DNA of 64,000 bases from Paenibacillus sp. CC-CFT747 (GCA_030323305.1 CP106741.1:5813501-5877500); one strand, 5' to 3'; shown: positions 9,109 to 18,615, numbered from the stretch's first letter. Translations and numbers: made by a program. The notes: a model not told the origin generated them from the letters alone.

Positions 9109-10718
9109 CTATTTGACGATGATCCGCCCCTTCATGCTGCTCTTATGGGGCTCGCATACGTAATCGTAAACGCCCGGCTTGTCGAGTTGAATCGTGGCTG
9201 ACTCCCCTTGGACAGGAGAGGGGTGGCAAAGGATCCGTCCACCGCGGCGGCATTGTGGCGGACACTGTCCAAATTGGTGAAGGTGACGGTAGAGCCGGCC
9301 TCTACGGTCAGCTCGGGGATGCCGAAGGCGAAGCCGCTGATGTCCACCTGGTAGCTTTTCCCGGCGGGTTTGGCCGTTCCGGCAAAGGAGAAGGGATCCA
9401 CAGCATGCCAGATGTTGTTAACATTCTGCCCCAGGGTGTCGCCCCGGTTACCATCTTTACTGAACCTATAAAGAGGAGCTCCCTTGTAGGCCGTCTGCTT
9501 CGAGCCGTCCGCCCTTGTCATGGTGGTGAAATCCGCCTGGTCCGTACCGGTAGGGGCTTGAATCGCCTCCTCGTAATAGACAGGCCAGTTCGTTTCACAA
9601 GTGCCGCTGCAGGCGCTCTTCTCGTAGCTGTCCTTATCAAAGGTATACAGGGTTCTTCCGTAGGAATCGGTTAAATAGAGGCCGATCCCTTCCTTCTGCC
9701 CGATGGCGGCAAACGAAGGCGCTTCCACCACGTACCAGATTTTGTTCACCGCCTCCCCGAACGTATCCCCCGGCGCCTTATCGCCGATATAATAATAAAG
9801 CGGCCAGCCTTTGTAGGTTGTTTGCTTTGTCCCATCGGCTCTTGTCAGCGTCCCGAAGTCTTCTTTCTTCAGCCCGGCGGGCACTTTTAATTTCTCGCTG
9901 TAGTAAACCGGCCAGTTCTCCAAACATTTGCCTTGGCAGGAGTTGAGGTTAGCCGAGTCCTTGCTGAAGTAGTAGAGCGTCCTTCCTTTGCTGTCTGCGA
10001 GATAGGATCCGAGCTCCGGCGATGCTGCAAAGGAGAGAGAATCATAAGAGAGCGCCTTCAAAGCGTCCGGCTTAATCACCCGCTTCTCGGTCAGTACCTC
10101 CGCCAGCGTCTTTCCTGCTCCTTTGACCGGGATAGACAAGCTCTCCACCAGCGCGGAGGCCATGTTGACATTGCGAAAGGGCTTGGCGGCCGCCTCTTTG
10201 CCGAGACCTGCCAACCGGGCGGCCTCCAGTACCTTGTCATAGGTAAAATCTTGGTCCTGCTTGTAGCCCACCGCTTCCAGCATAACTTTGTAAACCTGCT
10301 CCGAGGTAATCCCGGACAGCGGGTCGAACTTCCCTCCTCCGATTCCGGTCCACCCCAGCTCGGGATGATGCTTCAAGTAGGCCAGAATATTTCTCCCCTC
10401 CGGCCATACCAGAACGGCGTCACTGAAGGTTTCCCTATCCGGCATGGAGAAGGCCGCCGCTTCCCCTTCCAGCCCCTTCATCCGCAAGTATAGAATAGCG
10501 GCCTGCAGGCGGGTCGTCGGCTTACTTAAATAAGCGTCCGTCAGTCCGCTTCCTTCTCCCTGCAGAATGCCAAGCTCCGCCGCCAGGTCCGTGTCGGATA
10601 CGACCTGGGCGGCCGTTCCCGCTGCTCCGTCCGCGGATGCCTGAGCGGCTGGAAGGACCGCCGCGGCCGCCACGATGCCGGCCAGCATCCAGTGATGGGT
10701 TTTCGATTTAAGGTTCAT
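9109..10718 (-). CDS. Secreted Lipoprotein_15-repeat protein fused to a cupredoxin domain (frameshifted)
   Basis: An exported protein of about 537 aa. A signal peptide is seen in AGIVAAAAVLPAAQASA. An SLH-like helical region follows (about residues 40-250). Two copies of the COG4315/Lipoprotein_15 repeat come next (LADSKGRTLYYFSKDS and LTDSYGRTLYTFDKDS, each with a Cys pair and WPVYY). Last is a plastocyanin-like domain with type 1 copper ligands: His in VRHNAA, then Cys, His and Met in YVCEPHKSSMKG. The frame breaks at the C4 run 9204-9207; one added base restores the copper-binding end and a stop at 9109. The ATG at 10718 follows GAGGAGGAG. It lies 26 bases after the cytochrome gene, suggesting a joint extracellular redox role. 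Confidence 0.85.
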
Positions 10719-10743
10719 ACGTCTCCTCCTCATGATTTCCTCG

Positions 10744-11411
10744 TTATTTCTGTTGGGACAGCCAGGATGCCAGAATGTCGATCTGTTCCTTGGACAGCTT
10801 GCCGCCAAAGCCGGGCATGTCGCCGCCGCCCTGCTCGATCTGGCGGATGATTTGGTCCTTCGTCTTGCGTGAGCCCACCTGCTGCAGGTTCGGCCCGAAG
10901 CCGCCCTTCAGCTCGGCGGCGTGGCACCCGATGCAGCTGCCGCGGTACAGCTCTTCGGCTTTGGCGGCCGAAGCGGCTGCCGGGGCCGCTGCTTCAGAAG
11001 CCGGCGTGGCGGCGGGCTTCGGAGCGGCCGGCGACGGCGAAGCTGCCGGCGCGGACGCAGCGGCGGAAGGCTTAGGCGACGGCTCGCCGGCGGGCTTGGC
11101 GGCTGCCGGGGGCTAGCCGACGGTGCCGGCTTGGCCGTCACAGCCGGAGCGGCGACGCCGGCAGAGGATGCCGGCGGGGCGGCCGGCGAGGCGGCGGGCT
11201 TCGCGGTCGGCTCAGCCGAAGCGACCGGCGTCACCGCAGGAGACGGCACCGCCGGCGGAGCGGCCGAAGGCGCGGCCGTGCCCGCGGCGGCTGACGGGGA
11301 CGCGGCCGCCAAAGCCGACGGAGCCGCCGCTCCCTCCGGCGTGACTTTGCCGCAGCCGGCGAGCCCTATAGCGGCTGCAGCAATCCATAGCGCTGCACAG
11401 CCTTTTTGCAT
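10744..11411 (-). CDS. c-type cytochrome lipoprotein with long Ala/Pro linker (frameshifted)
   Basis: A membrane-tethered small cytochrome c of about 222 aa. It begins with a lipoprotein signal (ALWIAAAAIGLAGC, lipobox LAGC). A low-complexity Ala/Pro/Ser linker of over 100 residues follows, then a c551-like domain with the haem-binding CIGCH motif and a distal Met ligand in GGGDMPGFGG. The frame breaks in the linker at the G5 run 11108-11112; one added base joins the two halves. The linker could span the thick Gram-positive wall, placing the haem near the surface. It is followed 26 bases later by the cupredoxin fusion gene, its likely redox partner. Confidence 0.87.
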
Positions 11412-11491
11412 GAGGCATCGGTCTCCTTTCGGGTAAATTCTTCCTTCCTCTAAGGAAACGACAGGGTCGCCCAAACGGTTCGCCCTTCCAC

Positions 11492-11525
11492 AAAAAAATA
11501 AAAGCCCCCTGTTATAGGGAGCTTT
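11492..11525 (-). terminator. Terminator after the 113-aa hypothetical gene
   Basis: On the minus strand AAAGCTCCCT and AGGGGGCTTTT flank a short loop and are followed by ATTTTTTT. Confidence 0.75.
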
Positions 11526-11552
11526 ACTGGCATGTTATAGGTTCCTACTGTC

Positions 11553-11894
11553 TTACTCGGGACGAAGAATGTATTCCGCCCGGTCCGTCCGAATGAGTAA
11601 CGACTGGGCCTCCTGCCGGCTTTCCAGCTTGTCGTTGAAAGGAATTTCATACAGGTTCTGCGGGAGAGGGGCCTCTTCCTCCGGGACACCTTCTACCTTG
11701 CCTTCTCCTTGAAGAATAAGAGAACGCTCCGAAATATAATCATCAGGATGCGTTTCATTGCGAACCGCCACCACGACCTCGTTCAGCTGCAGCGTCACGC
11801 TGTCCAGATCTCCGTCCTCTTTCTTATCTATGACGAGAGGCCGGTCTTTGCAGGATTCCAGCCATTCCTTAATGCTTTTCAGCGTCTGTTCCAT
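11553..11894 (-). CDS. Hypothetical cytoplasmic protein (113 aa)
   Basis: An acidic protein of 113 aa with no signal peptide or membrane span. The pattern alternates beta strands (VTLQLNEVVVAVRNE, LLIRTDRAEYIL) with acidic loops. TTGGAGG precedes the ATG at a good distance and a terminator follows, so it is probably a real monocistronic gene. I do not recognise the family. Confidence 0.65.
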   Translation of the reverse strand: MEQTLKSIKEWLESCKDRPLVIDKKEDGDLDSVTLQLNEVVVAVRNETHPDDYISERSLILQGEGKVEGVPEEEAPLPQNLYEIPFNDKLESRQEAQSLLIRTDRAEYILRPE

Positions 11895-12121
11895 CTTCGT
11901 CAGCCTCCAATCGGAATCGTTATGCTATACCTTACCCGATTCGGCTTGGCTTTAATCAATAGCCTTTCGCGTCCTGTTCATTAATGTTAAGAAAAAATTC
12001 AGTAGCGCCCCGCTCCGTTACCCCCTATAATCGATAGGAGCGGAAAAATTCACGAATTGTTTACAAACTCACAGGAGAGTGACCCAAACTGGACCAGCAC
12101 CCAACCCGTCCCAAAAGCATA

Positions 12122-14205
12122 TTGCTCTATATCTTATCGCGTCTGCCGCTGCTTATTCTGCCCGCCCTCCTGGTAGGATTGACGGAATTTTGCAACCGCG
12201 GACATGTCAAAGCCACCATCAAATGGGTCCTCCAGCGCCCCCATGAATTTGCGCTCAATTACCTTCTGGTGTTCGGTCTCTACTTCCTGTTCGTGGCTTT
12301 GACCAGCCGTATGCGCACTTCTTATTGGATCGTTACCTTTATCCTGCTGACGAGCTCTCTGGTCAGCGGCATCAAATTTAAAATTCTCGGTCTGCCCCTG
12401 CTTCCCTGGGACCTTGTCCTGAGCAGCGAAGGAGCAGATGTCGCGCAGTACGCGGGAGACCTGCTCCGCTGGGAGCTGGTCGGCGGGGTCGCCGCCTTCT
12501 TCCTGATCAGCTATTTGGTGCTCCACCGGGTTCCCCGCATAGCCCGCAAAAGCAACTGGCCCGAAAGAGCCGTATTGCTCCTGCTGTCGGCCTTTCTGCT
12601 GTACGGAACCTACACGAACAAGCCGTTTAAATTTCAAAACGCTTTCAAAATCAGCACCATTCCTTGGGATCAGGCGGAGAATTACTTACAGAACGGTTTT
12701 CTGCTGACCTCGATGCTTAATATGGATCTCGTGTTCATTCCCGAACCGGAAGGCTACACCTCAACCGCCATCGAGAATTACATCAAAGAGATCCCCCGCC
12801 GAACGAATACCGACGGCGCCATTAAGCCGAATATTATCGTCATGCTGAGCGAATCGTTCTGGGATCCGACTCTCATGAAAGATATCCGGTTCAGCGAAGA
12901 TCCGATTCCGTTCTTTCATTCCCTCCAGCAGAACTACACCAGCGGAACGCTGCTCTCCCCCAATTTGGAGGAGGCACGGCCAATGTGGAATTCGAAGTGC
13001 TGTCCGGCAATTCCATTCGTTTTCTGCCCCAGGGATCGCTCGCTTACATTCAATATGTCAACCATGAGGTAGACTCGCTTGCGAGCATTTTGGACCGGCA
13101 GGATTACAACACCGTTTCGGTTAATCCTTTTCATAACTGGTTTTTTGACAGCAACAAGGTTTATAAGGATTTTGGCTTCGGGAAGTTTATTTCCAGCGAA
13201 TTTTTTGACTCGGGCGTGAACGGGCTGTATATCCCGGACACGAAGGTTTCGGAAGTCATTATTAACGAGGCCCAGAAATCGAAAGGGCCGGACTTTATTT
13301 TTGCCAATACGATGGAGAACCACTGGCCGTACGAGCCCTGGAAATTCGGCAACAACAACCATTTCAAGGTGCTCAACAGCTATTCGGAGGAAACGAAGGG
13401 CATCATCGAGACTTACGCTCAGGGAGTCCACAATGCGGAGCAGTCGCTCAAAATGATGGTGGACCATTTCAGCAAGACGAAGGAACCGACCATCATCGTA
13501 TTCTTTGGGGACCACCTACCGCTGCTAGGCAACGAGTACGGGGTATATAAGGAAACCGGTTACCTTACGGAGAACGATCCGGACTTCCTCAAGAAAATGT
13601 ACAGCACTCCGTTTGTAGTATGGAACAACTACCTGCCGGAGAAGAAGGAAACGCTGAACATCAATCCTTCGTTCCTCGGTCCTTACGTTCTTAATTTGGC
13701 GGAGCGTAAAGGCTCTTATTACACGGATTACCTCTACCAGCTGTCCAAGAAAATGCCGATCATTCCGCCGAAGAATCACTACGAAGAAATGAACATCAAG
13801 GAAGAGGATCTGACGGAATACAAGCTTCTCCAGCATGACATCCTCTTCGGCTCGCGCTACGGGTACAAGGATATTTCGGAGCCTATTATTCATAAGGACT
13901 ACGTGCTGGGCTTCGGAGATATGAAGATTGAAAGCGTCGATTCGGAAGTTCTCGCTTCTCCGGACTCTCAAGGGGAATCCGATACCCCGGTGGAGATTCA
14001 CGGCCATTTCTTTGTTCCGGGAAGCATAGTCTACTTGGGAGACAAGCCGCTCAAAACAACTTATCACGATGAAGCCCATCTTACGGCCACCATTCCCAAA
14101 GCTCTGCTCGCCAAAAAGGGTAAAAAAATGCTGCAGGTGGAAGTGTACGATTCCAAAAAGATCGCCATTGCCAAGTCCAACCCTTTTGAGCTTGCTGCCA
14201 AGTAG
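12122..14205 (+). CDS. LtaS-type polyglycerolphosphate synthase/sulfatase family protein with extra C-terminal domain (frameshifted)
   Basis: A membrane enzyme of the lipoteichoic acid synthase family, about 694 aa. It has five N-terminal membrane spans and an extracellular alkaline-phosphatase-fold domain. Catalytic landmarks include ESFWDP (metal ligand), the restored GGGTANVEFEV segment with the catalytic Thr, and VFFGDHLP. The frame breaks in the C5 run 12957-12961; one added C gives LLSPQFGGGTANVEF. After the usual end of the family (HDILFGSRYGY) there is an additional domain of about 100 aa that looks like a beta-rich IPT/TIG-like module. The start is uncertain: TTG at 12122, or CTG at 12089 spaced from AGGAG. 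Confidence 0.87.
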
Positions 14206-14245
14206 CCTGGGCGAAATCGGACTGCGTATGCTGATAAAAGGTGAG

Positions 14246-14276
14246 GAAAGGCCCCGTGGATGCGGGGCCTTTTTTG
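14246..14276 (+). terminator. Terminator after LtaS-type gene
   Basis: AAAGGCCCCG and CGGGGCC arms are followed by TTTTTT. Confidence 0.88.
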
Positions 14277-14395
14277 CGGACATACTGGGCAGGAGGACGA
14301 AGAGACAGGCGGAAAGTGTCTTTACGACGAATGATGTGTTACTATTAAAAAGATAGCCAATCATTTTTATATAGAGACAAAGAGGAGGATGAGGA

Positions 14396-15405
14396 ATGAG
14401 CCAGCTGTTTACCCCCTTTCCCGTCAGAGGCGTTACCCTGAAGAACCGGATCGTCATGTCCCCTATGTGTATGTATTCGAGTACGAACAAGGATGGACGG
14501 ATCACCAACTGGCACCGTACCCACTACACGAGCCGGGCGGTCGGCCAAGTCGGCCTGATTGTCGTGGAAGCGAGTGCGGTGACACCCCAGGGCAGAATCT
14601 CCGAACAGGACCTGGGCATTTGGAGCGATGATCATCTCGAAGGGCTGAAGGAGCTGGTCGACCTGGTCCACGAGCAGGACGCCCATATCGGCATTCAGCT
14701 CGCCCATGCCGGGCGCAAAGCCGTGCTGCCGGGCGAAATCGTGGCTCCCTCCGCTGTGGCTTTCGGTGAGATGAAGGCACCGGTGGAAATGACGCTCGGG
14801 CAGATCCAGGAAACCAAACGGGCTTTCAAGGAGGCCGCCGTCCGGGCGAAGGCTGCCGGCTTCGATGTGATCGAGCTTCATGCCGCCCACGGCTACCTCT
14901 TGAATGAATTCCTGTCCCCTCTTGCCAACAAAAGAACGGATGCCTACGGCGGAAATGCGGATAACCGCTACCGCCTGCTCAGCGAGATTATCGATGAGGT
15001 GCGTCAGGTCTGGGAGGGCCCGTTGTTCGTCAGAATCTCCGCTCATGAATATTTGCCGGAGGGCTTGACCCCAGAGGACTATATTCCTCTGGCCATCAAG
15101 ATGAAGGAGCAGGGCGTCGATCTCATTGACTGCAGCTCCGGAGGCGTAGCGCCTGCCAAGATTGATTCCTATCCGGGGTACCAGGTTCCCTTTGCCGAAA
15201 CGCTGAAACGGGAAGCGGGAGTGGCCACCGGAGCGGTAGGCTTGATCACGAGCCCGATTCAGGCGGAGGAAATTCTGAAGAACGGAAGGGCCGACCTGAT
15301 TTTCCTGGCACGGGAGCTGCTTCGCGATCCGTATTGGCCGCGAACCGCGGCCAAAGAGCTCCGTACCGAGCTTAAGCCCCCGTTCCTTACGAAAGAGGCT
15401 GGTAA
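14396..15405 (+). CDS. namA: NADPH dehydrogenase NamA (YqjM-type ene reductase; frameshift at last codons)
   Basis: An FMN-dependent old yellow enzyme of the YqjM class, which reduces activated C=C bonds with NADPH, often in oxidative or electrophile stress. Visible are the class-defining cysteine in SPMCMYSS, the substrate-binding pair in ELHAAHGYL, and the NKRTDAYGG motif. The frame breaks at the C5 run 15377-15381. One added C gives the conserved C-terminal PYERGW and a stop at 15405; without it the reading continues falsely to 15493. AGGAGG precedes the ATG. The restored stop sits inside a terminator hairpin. Confidence 0.93.
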
Positions 15406-15420
15406 AGACCAGCCTCTTTC
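15391..15420 (+). terminator. Terminator overlapping the namA stop
   Basis: GAAAGAGGCTGGT and ACCAGCCTCTTTC form a perfect stem. The left arm encodes the last residues of NamA. Confidence 0.8.
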
Positions 15421-15427
15421 TCTAGAC

Positions 15428-15461
15428 AAAGGCCCTGGACCTCAGCTAGTCCAGGGCCTTT
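15428..15461. terminator. Bidirectional terminator between namA and rbsD
   Basis: A perfect stem of AAAGGCCCTGGAC and GTCCAGGGCCTTT with an 8-base loop, flanked by short A and T tracts. It separates the two convergent genes. Confidence 0.75.
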
Positions 15462-15476
15462 CTAAGTTGGGTTCCC

Positions 15477-15860
15477 TTACCCGGAAACGATGATCAGGTT
15501 CGCGTAGGGAGTCGTATCCCCCGTCCGGATCACGGCCCGGGACTCCGGACAGATTTCCTTGAACCGCGCATGGCTGACGACAATCAGCTTATCCGCAAAC
15601 CGGCTCTGCAGCTCGCCGAACCGGGCGGGGCTCGCCTCCCGCATTTCTTCCGTCACGATGAGAGCATCCAGAATAAATTCCTTCTCCACGGCGTGGAGGA
15701 CGTCCAGAACCGTCGGCAGGTCGTCGACCAGAGCCAAATCGAGCCGCTCGACGCCAAGCGGAACCGGGAATCCCCTGTCGCATATGGTGAGAAGGTCCGT
15801 ATGGCCCGTCTCCGACAGAATCCGGTTCAGCTGGGGATGAAGGATCCCTTGCTTCTTCAT
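15477..15860 (-). CDS. rbsD: RbsD/FucU-family sugar mutarotase
   Basis: A 127-aa RbsD family protein, which interconverts pyranose and furanose or anomeric forms of a free sugar. Family marks are KKQGILHP at the start, GHTDLL with the catalytic His, and the C-terminal AVIRTGDTTPYANLI. It does not sit with ribose transport or kinase genes. It is the last gene of an operon with an SDR and a split UxaA-type dehydratase, so the sugar is probably the one oxidised by that SDR. Its ATG overlaps the restored stop of the DUF4177-like gene. Confidence 0.9.
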   Translation of the reverse strand: MKKQGILHPQLNRILSETGHTDLLTICDRGFPVPLGVERLDLALVDDLPTVLDVLHAVEKEFILDALIVTEEMREASPARFGELQSRFADKLIVVSHARFKEICPESRAVIRTGDTTPYANLIIVSG

Positions 15861-16065
15861 GAAGAACTCCCTCCCCTGTTTCCAGAGCCCGCCGCCGCTG
15901 GGAAAGCGTAAGCTCCTCCCGGATGGAGGGACAGGGGCGCTTGAAGTAGAAGCATTCCTTCCCTTCCACCATGGTGACGGCCGTCAGCTCCCAGCCTTCC
16001 CTGCCCTTCTCGGGAAGCTCCTTCCGGCTCGTGCCGACGTAATACTCCCAGCGTACCTTGACCAT
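15857..16065 (-). CDS. DUF4177-like small protein (frameshifted)
   Basis: A small protein whose core (KVRWEYYVGTS, then GREGWELTAVTMVEGKECF) matches the DUF4177 pattern of a short beta-sheet protein. As written the frame runs on inside rbsD to 15589, which is unlikely. Adding one base in the G-rich stretch at about 15869-15876 gives ETGGGSSS and a stop that overlaps the rbsD start in an ATGA junction. Function unknown; it is carried in the sugar-acid operon between the SDR and rbsD. Confidence 0.6.
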
Positions 16066-16084
16066 GCTTCTTCCCTCCCGTGTC

Positions 16085-16879
16085 CTATCGCTCCATATGA
16101 TCGTCCGGCTGGGCGGCTTTCACCGTCAGACCGCCATCGACCATGAGGAGGTGGCCGTTGATCTGCTCGGCCTCGTCGGAGGCGAGAAACACGACGGCGT
16201 CTCCGATCTGGCGGGCGGTGCCGAGGCGCTTCATCGGATTGGCCTCCACTTCCTTGCGGCGGATTTCGTCATCCGCCAGGTAGTCGGTGCACATGTCCGT
16301 GTCGACGGTGCTTGGCCCGACGGCGTTTACGTTAATTCCATATCGGCCCAGCTCGATGGCCATCGATTTGGTCAGCATATGGGCCGCCGCTTTCGAAGAT
16401 TGATAGTGCGGAATCACGGGGCTTGTGACCACCAGGCTTGCCGTCGAGAGCACGTTAATGATTTTGCCGTAGCCGCGTTCGATCATGCCTTTGGCCGCCA
16501 GCTGGGATCCGAGGAAGATGGCCTTGACGTTCGTATTGTACGTCCGGTCCCAGGTTTCTTCCGTTACGTGAAGGAACGACTCAAAGGGAGCCACGCCGGC
16601 ATTGTTGACCAGAATCTCGATGGAACCGAGCTCCTTCTCCACCGCTTCGAACATGGCCTGGACCTGCTCCTTGCGTCCGACATCTCCCTGAACGATCACC
16701 GCCCTGCCGCCTAGCTCCTCTACCTTTCTGCGGACGCTGTCGGCCTTCTCCCTCGAGGAATCCGAAGTGAAGTTAATGGCAACGTTAGCCCCTTCTTCCG
16801 CAAGACGCAGGACGATGGCTTCGCCGATCCCCCGGCTGCCTCCCGTTACAAGAGCGGTGCGGTTGTGCAATCTTTTCAT
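16085..16879 (-). CDS. SDR-family sugar or polyol dehydrogenase
   Basis: A 264-aa classical short-chain dehydrogenase. It shows the nucleotide-binding TGGSRGIG, the NNAG motif (VNNAGVAP), and the catalytic Tyr-Lys in YQSSKAA. Operon partners (split UxaA-type dehydratase, RbsD-type mutarotase) suggest oxidation of a free sugar or of a keto-acid intermediate using NAD(P). Some members of this family in similar operons oxidise L-fucose, L-rhamnose or their keto-deoxy acids; the exact substrate cannot be read here. It follows the large dehydratase subunit after 39 bases. Confidence 0.88.
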   Translation of the reverse strand: MKRLHNRTALVTGGSRGIGEAIVLRLAEEGANVAINFTSDSSREKADSVRRKVEELGGRAVIVQGDVGRKEQVQAMFEAVEKELGSIEILVNNAGVAPFESFLHVTEETWDRTYNTNVKAIFLGSQLAAKGMIERGYGKIINVLSTASLVVTSPVIPHYQSSKAAAHMLTKSMAIELGRYGINVNAVGPSTVDTDMCTDYLADDEIRRKEVEANPMKRLGTARQIGDAVVFLASDEAEQINGHLLMVDGGLTVKAAQPDDHMER

Positions 16880-16918
16880 GGAAATTCTCCTTCTCTATTG
16901 GTTAGTCGTTCCCGCCCT

Positions 16919-18079
16919 CTAGAGGCTCGGTCCGATCCGGTTGATGCTGAACTCCTGATGCCCGAGAATTTCGGCTTTGGTCAGCTTTCCGTCGGCCACC
17001 TCGCGGATTTCTTGCCAGATCAGCTCTCCGGCTTCCTCCACATTCATGGAGCCTTCGAGCATCGGTCCGACATTCACGTCCATGTTGTCGGCCATCCGTT
17101 CATACATCCGGCCGTTACCGGTAATTTTGATGACGGGAATAACCGCGGATCCGGTCGGTGTTCCCCTTCCCGTGGTGAAGCAGACCAGGTGGACGCCGCT
17201 CGCGGCCATGCCGGAGACGCATTCGATGTCATTTCCCGGGGAGTCCATGAAATATAGCCCTTTGCCGGGAATTTTCTCCGCGTATTCGATAACGCCTTCA
17301 AAAGGAGCCGTCCCGCATTTGCTGATGCATCCGAGCGACTTCTCTTCGATCGTGGAGAGCCCTCCCGCGATATTGCCGGGACTCGGATTCCCTCCTCGCA
17401 TGTCCTCACCCATCCGCTCCACTTCTTTCTCGAAGCGGTCTACGATGTGATAAAGCTTATCCGAGATTTCCGGCGTCCGGCAGCGGGCGGCCAGAATGTG
17501 CTCGGCTCCGATGATCTCCGTCGTTTCTCCGATTACGATGCCGCCGCCTTCCGCAATCAACCGGTCCGCGGCGTTGCCTAGAGCCGGATTGGACGCAAGG
17601 CCGGACGTGGCGTCCGATCCACCGCACTTGACTCCGACGATCAGCTCGCTTAAGGACAGCTCCACCCGCTCCGCTTTATCGAGCTCCGCCCGGAGGCGCT
17701 TCGCGATTTCGGTCCCCTGCTGAATGGCCTTCACCGACCCTCCGGCTTCCTGGATATCCAGCACTTCCACCGGTTTACCCGTAACGCGGATGGCGTCCGC
17801 GAGCTCGTAAGGGTTCACGACCTCGCAGCCAAGGCTTACGACAAGCACCGCCCCCACATTCGGATTACGGCCGGTTCCGGCCAAGGTCTCGAAGGTACGG
17901 GACTTGTCGGCGCCGATCTGGCTGCACCCGTGCTGGTGCGGAATGGCAACGGTTTCAGGAACCATCTGAACGATCCGGCTGCATACCTGGTTGGCGCAAA
18001 TAACGGTAGGGATGACCAGCAAATGATTGCGTATGCCCGTATCCCCGTTTGCTCTTTTGTATCCCATAAGGGTCCCCAT
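16919..18079 (-). CDS. UxaA-family dehydratase, large subunit (UxaA/GarD C-domain or SuyB-like)
   Basis: A 386-aa protein of the altronate/galactarate dehydratase C-terminal family. Conserved stretches include GIRNHLL at the start, HQHGCSQIG, VGVKCGGSDATSGLASNP and SKCGTAPFEGV, with the cysteines expected to bind Fe or another metal. In classical UxaA this domain is fused to an N-terminal SAF domain; here the SAF domain is a separate gene upstream, as in (2R)-sulfolactate sulfo-lyase SuyAB and in some split dehydratases. The start at 18079 is set by AGGAGG seven bases before ATG. The operon is probably controlled by the divergent LacI regulator. Confidence 0.87.
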   Translation of the reverse strand: MGTLMGYKRANGDTGIRNHLLVIPTVICANQVCSRIVQMVPETVAIPHQHGCSQIGADKSRTFETLAGTGRNPNVGAVLVVSLGCEVVNPYELADAIRVTGKPVEVLDIQEAGGSVKAIQQGTEIAKRLRAELDKAERVELSLSELIVGVKCGGSDATSGLASNPALGNAADRLIAEGGGIVIGETTEIIGAEHILAARCRTPEISDKLYHIVDRFEKEVERMGEDMRGGNPSPGNIAGGLSTIEEKSLGCISKCGTAPFEGVIEYAEKIPGKGLYFMDSPGNDIECVSGMAASGVHLVCFTTGRGTPTGSAVIPVIKITGNGRMYERMADNMDVNVGPMLEGSMNVEEAGELIWQEIREVADGKLTKAEILGHQEFSINRIGPSL

Positions 18080-18119
18080 GATTGGTCCTCCTCTATTTTC
18101 TTCGGCAGCTATCCTGCCC

Positions 18120-18434
18120 CTACTTGCCCGCCTGGTCGCCGCGTCCGCGGATGCCTTCCAGGTTATGAACATGCACATGCCGGCCGACTTGGATGTCGGT
18201 GGTTGCCCGGCCGATCACTTCCCCGTATTTCAGAACATCCTGGCCGCTGCGAATCTCTTCAATCGCCACCTTGTGGCCGAACGGAATCGGGTCGGCTGCG
18301 GTGAATGGCTTCACCTCATCCTGAATACGGCAATAAAAAGTCTGTCCTTCCGCCAAGTCCTTTAAAGCCGTGGCGACATGGTCCTTAACGTCCATTACGA
18401 TGACGTCGGAGCCGCTCTTTATGGTTTCCGCCAT
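18120..18434 (-). CDS. UxaA-family dehydratase, small SAF-domain subunit (SuyA-like)
   Basis: A 104-aa SAF-domain protein (ALKDLAEGQTFYCRI, then PFGHKVAIEEIRSGQDVLKYGEVIGRA), equivalent to the N-terminal domain of altronate dehydratase or to SuyA. It is the first gene of the operon and pairs with the large subunit 40 bases downstream. GAGGAGATGACTTC precedes the ATG. The promoter and LacI-type operator lie just upstream. Confidence 0.88.
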   Translation of the reverse strand: MAETIKSGSDVIVMDVKDHVATALKDLAEGQTFYCRIQDEVKPFTAADPIPFGHKVAIEEIRSGQDVLKYGEVIGRATTDIQVGRHVHVHNLEGIRGRGDQAGK

Positions 18435-18458
18435 GAAGTCATCTCCTCATTAATCGAT

Positions 18459-18474
18459 GGGTTACCGATAACCC
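18459..18474. promoter_or_regulatory. LacI-type operator
   Basis: GGGTTACCGATAACCC is a near-perfect palindrome with the central CG typical of LacI-family operators. It lies 1 base after the -10 of the minus-strand dehydratase promoter, where a bound repressor would block initiation. Confidence 0.7.
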
Positions 18475-18475
18475 T

Positions 18476-18504
18476 ACCTTACCAACAGTCCTCCTTGCTG
18501 TCAA
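18476..18504 (-). promoter_or_regulatory. Promoter of the dehydratase-SDR-rbsD operon
   Basis: On the minus strand TTGACA (complement of 18499-18504), 17 bases, then TAAGGT (complement of 18476-18481). The -35 is perfect and the -10 is weak, as in many repressed catabolic promoters. Confidence 0.5.
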
Positions 18505-18522
18505 ATATTTTTTGGTTACAAT
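18495..18522 (+). promoter_or_regulatory. Promoter of the LacI-family gene
   Basis: TTGCTG at 18495-18500, a 16-base spacer, then TACAAT at 18517-18522. Its -35 overlaps the -35 of the divergent operon promoter. Confidence 0.5.
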
Positions 18523-18615
18523 GGGTACCAGACCGGGTGCCGGATGACACGCCACCTCTCCGTCTAAATGGCGGGAAATCCTTGCAAAAACAGGTACAAG
18601 CAAAGGAAGTAGACC

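Noticed and set aside
10921..11436. Gly/Arg-rich plus-strand open frame
   Set aside because: It mirrors the Ala/Pro linker of the cytochrome lipoprotein on the other strand.
18511..18529. Second LacI operator at the TGGTTACAATGGGTACCA stretch
   Set aside because: The symmetry is partial and it coincides with a -10 element, so I did not list it as a separate operator.
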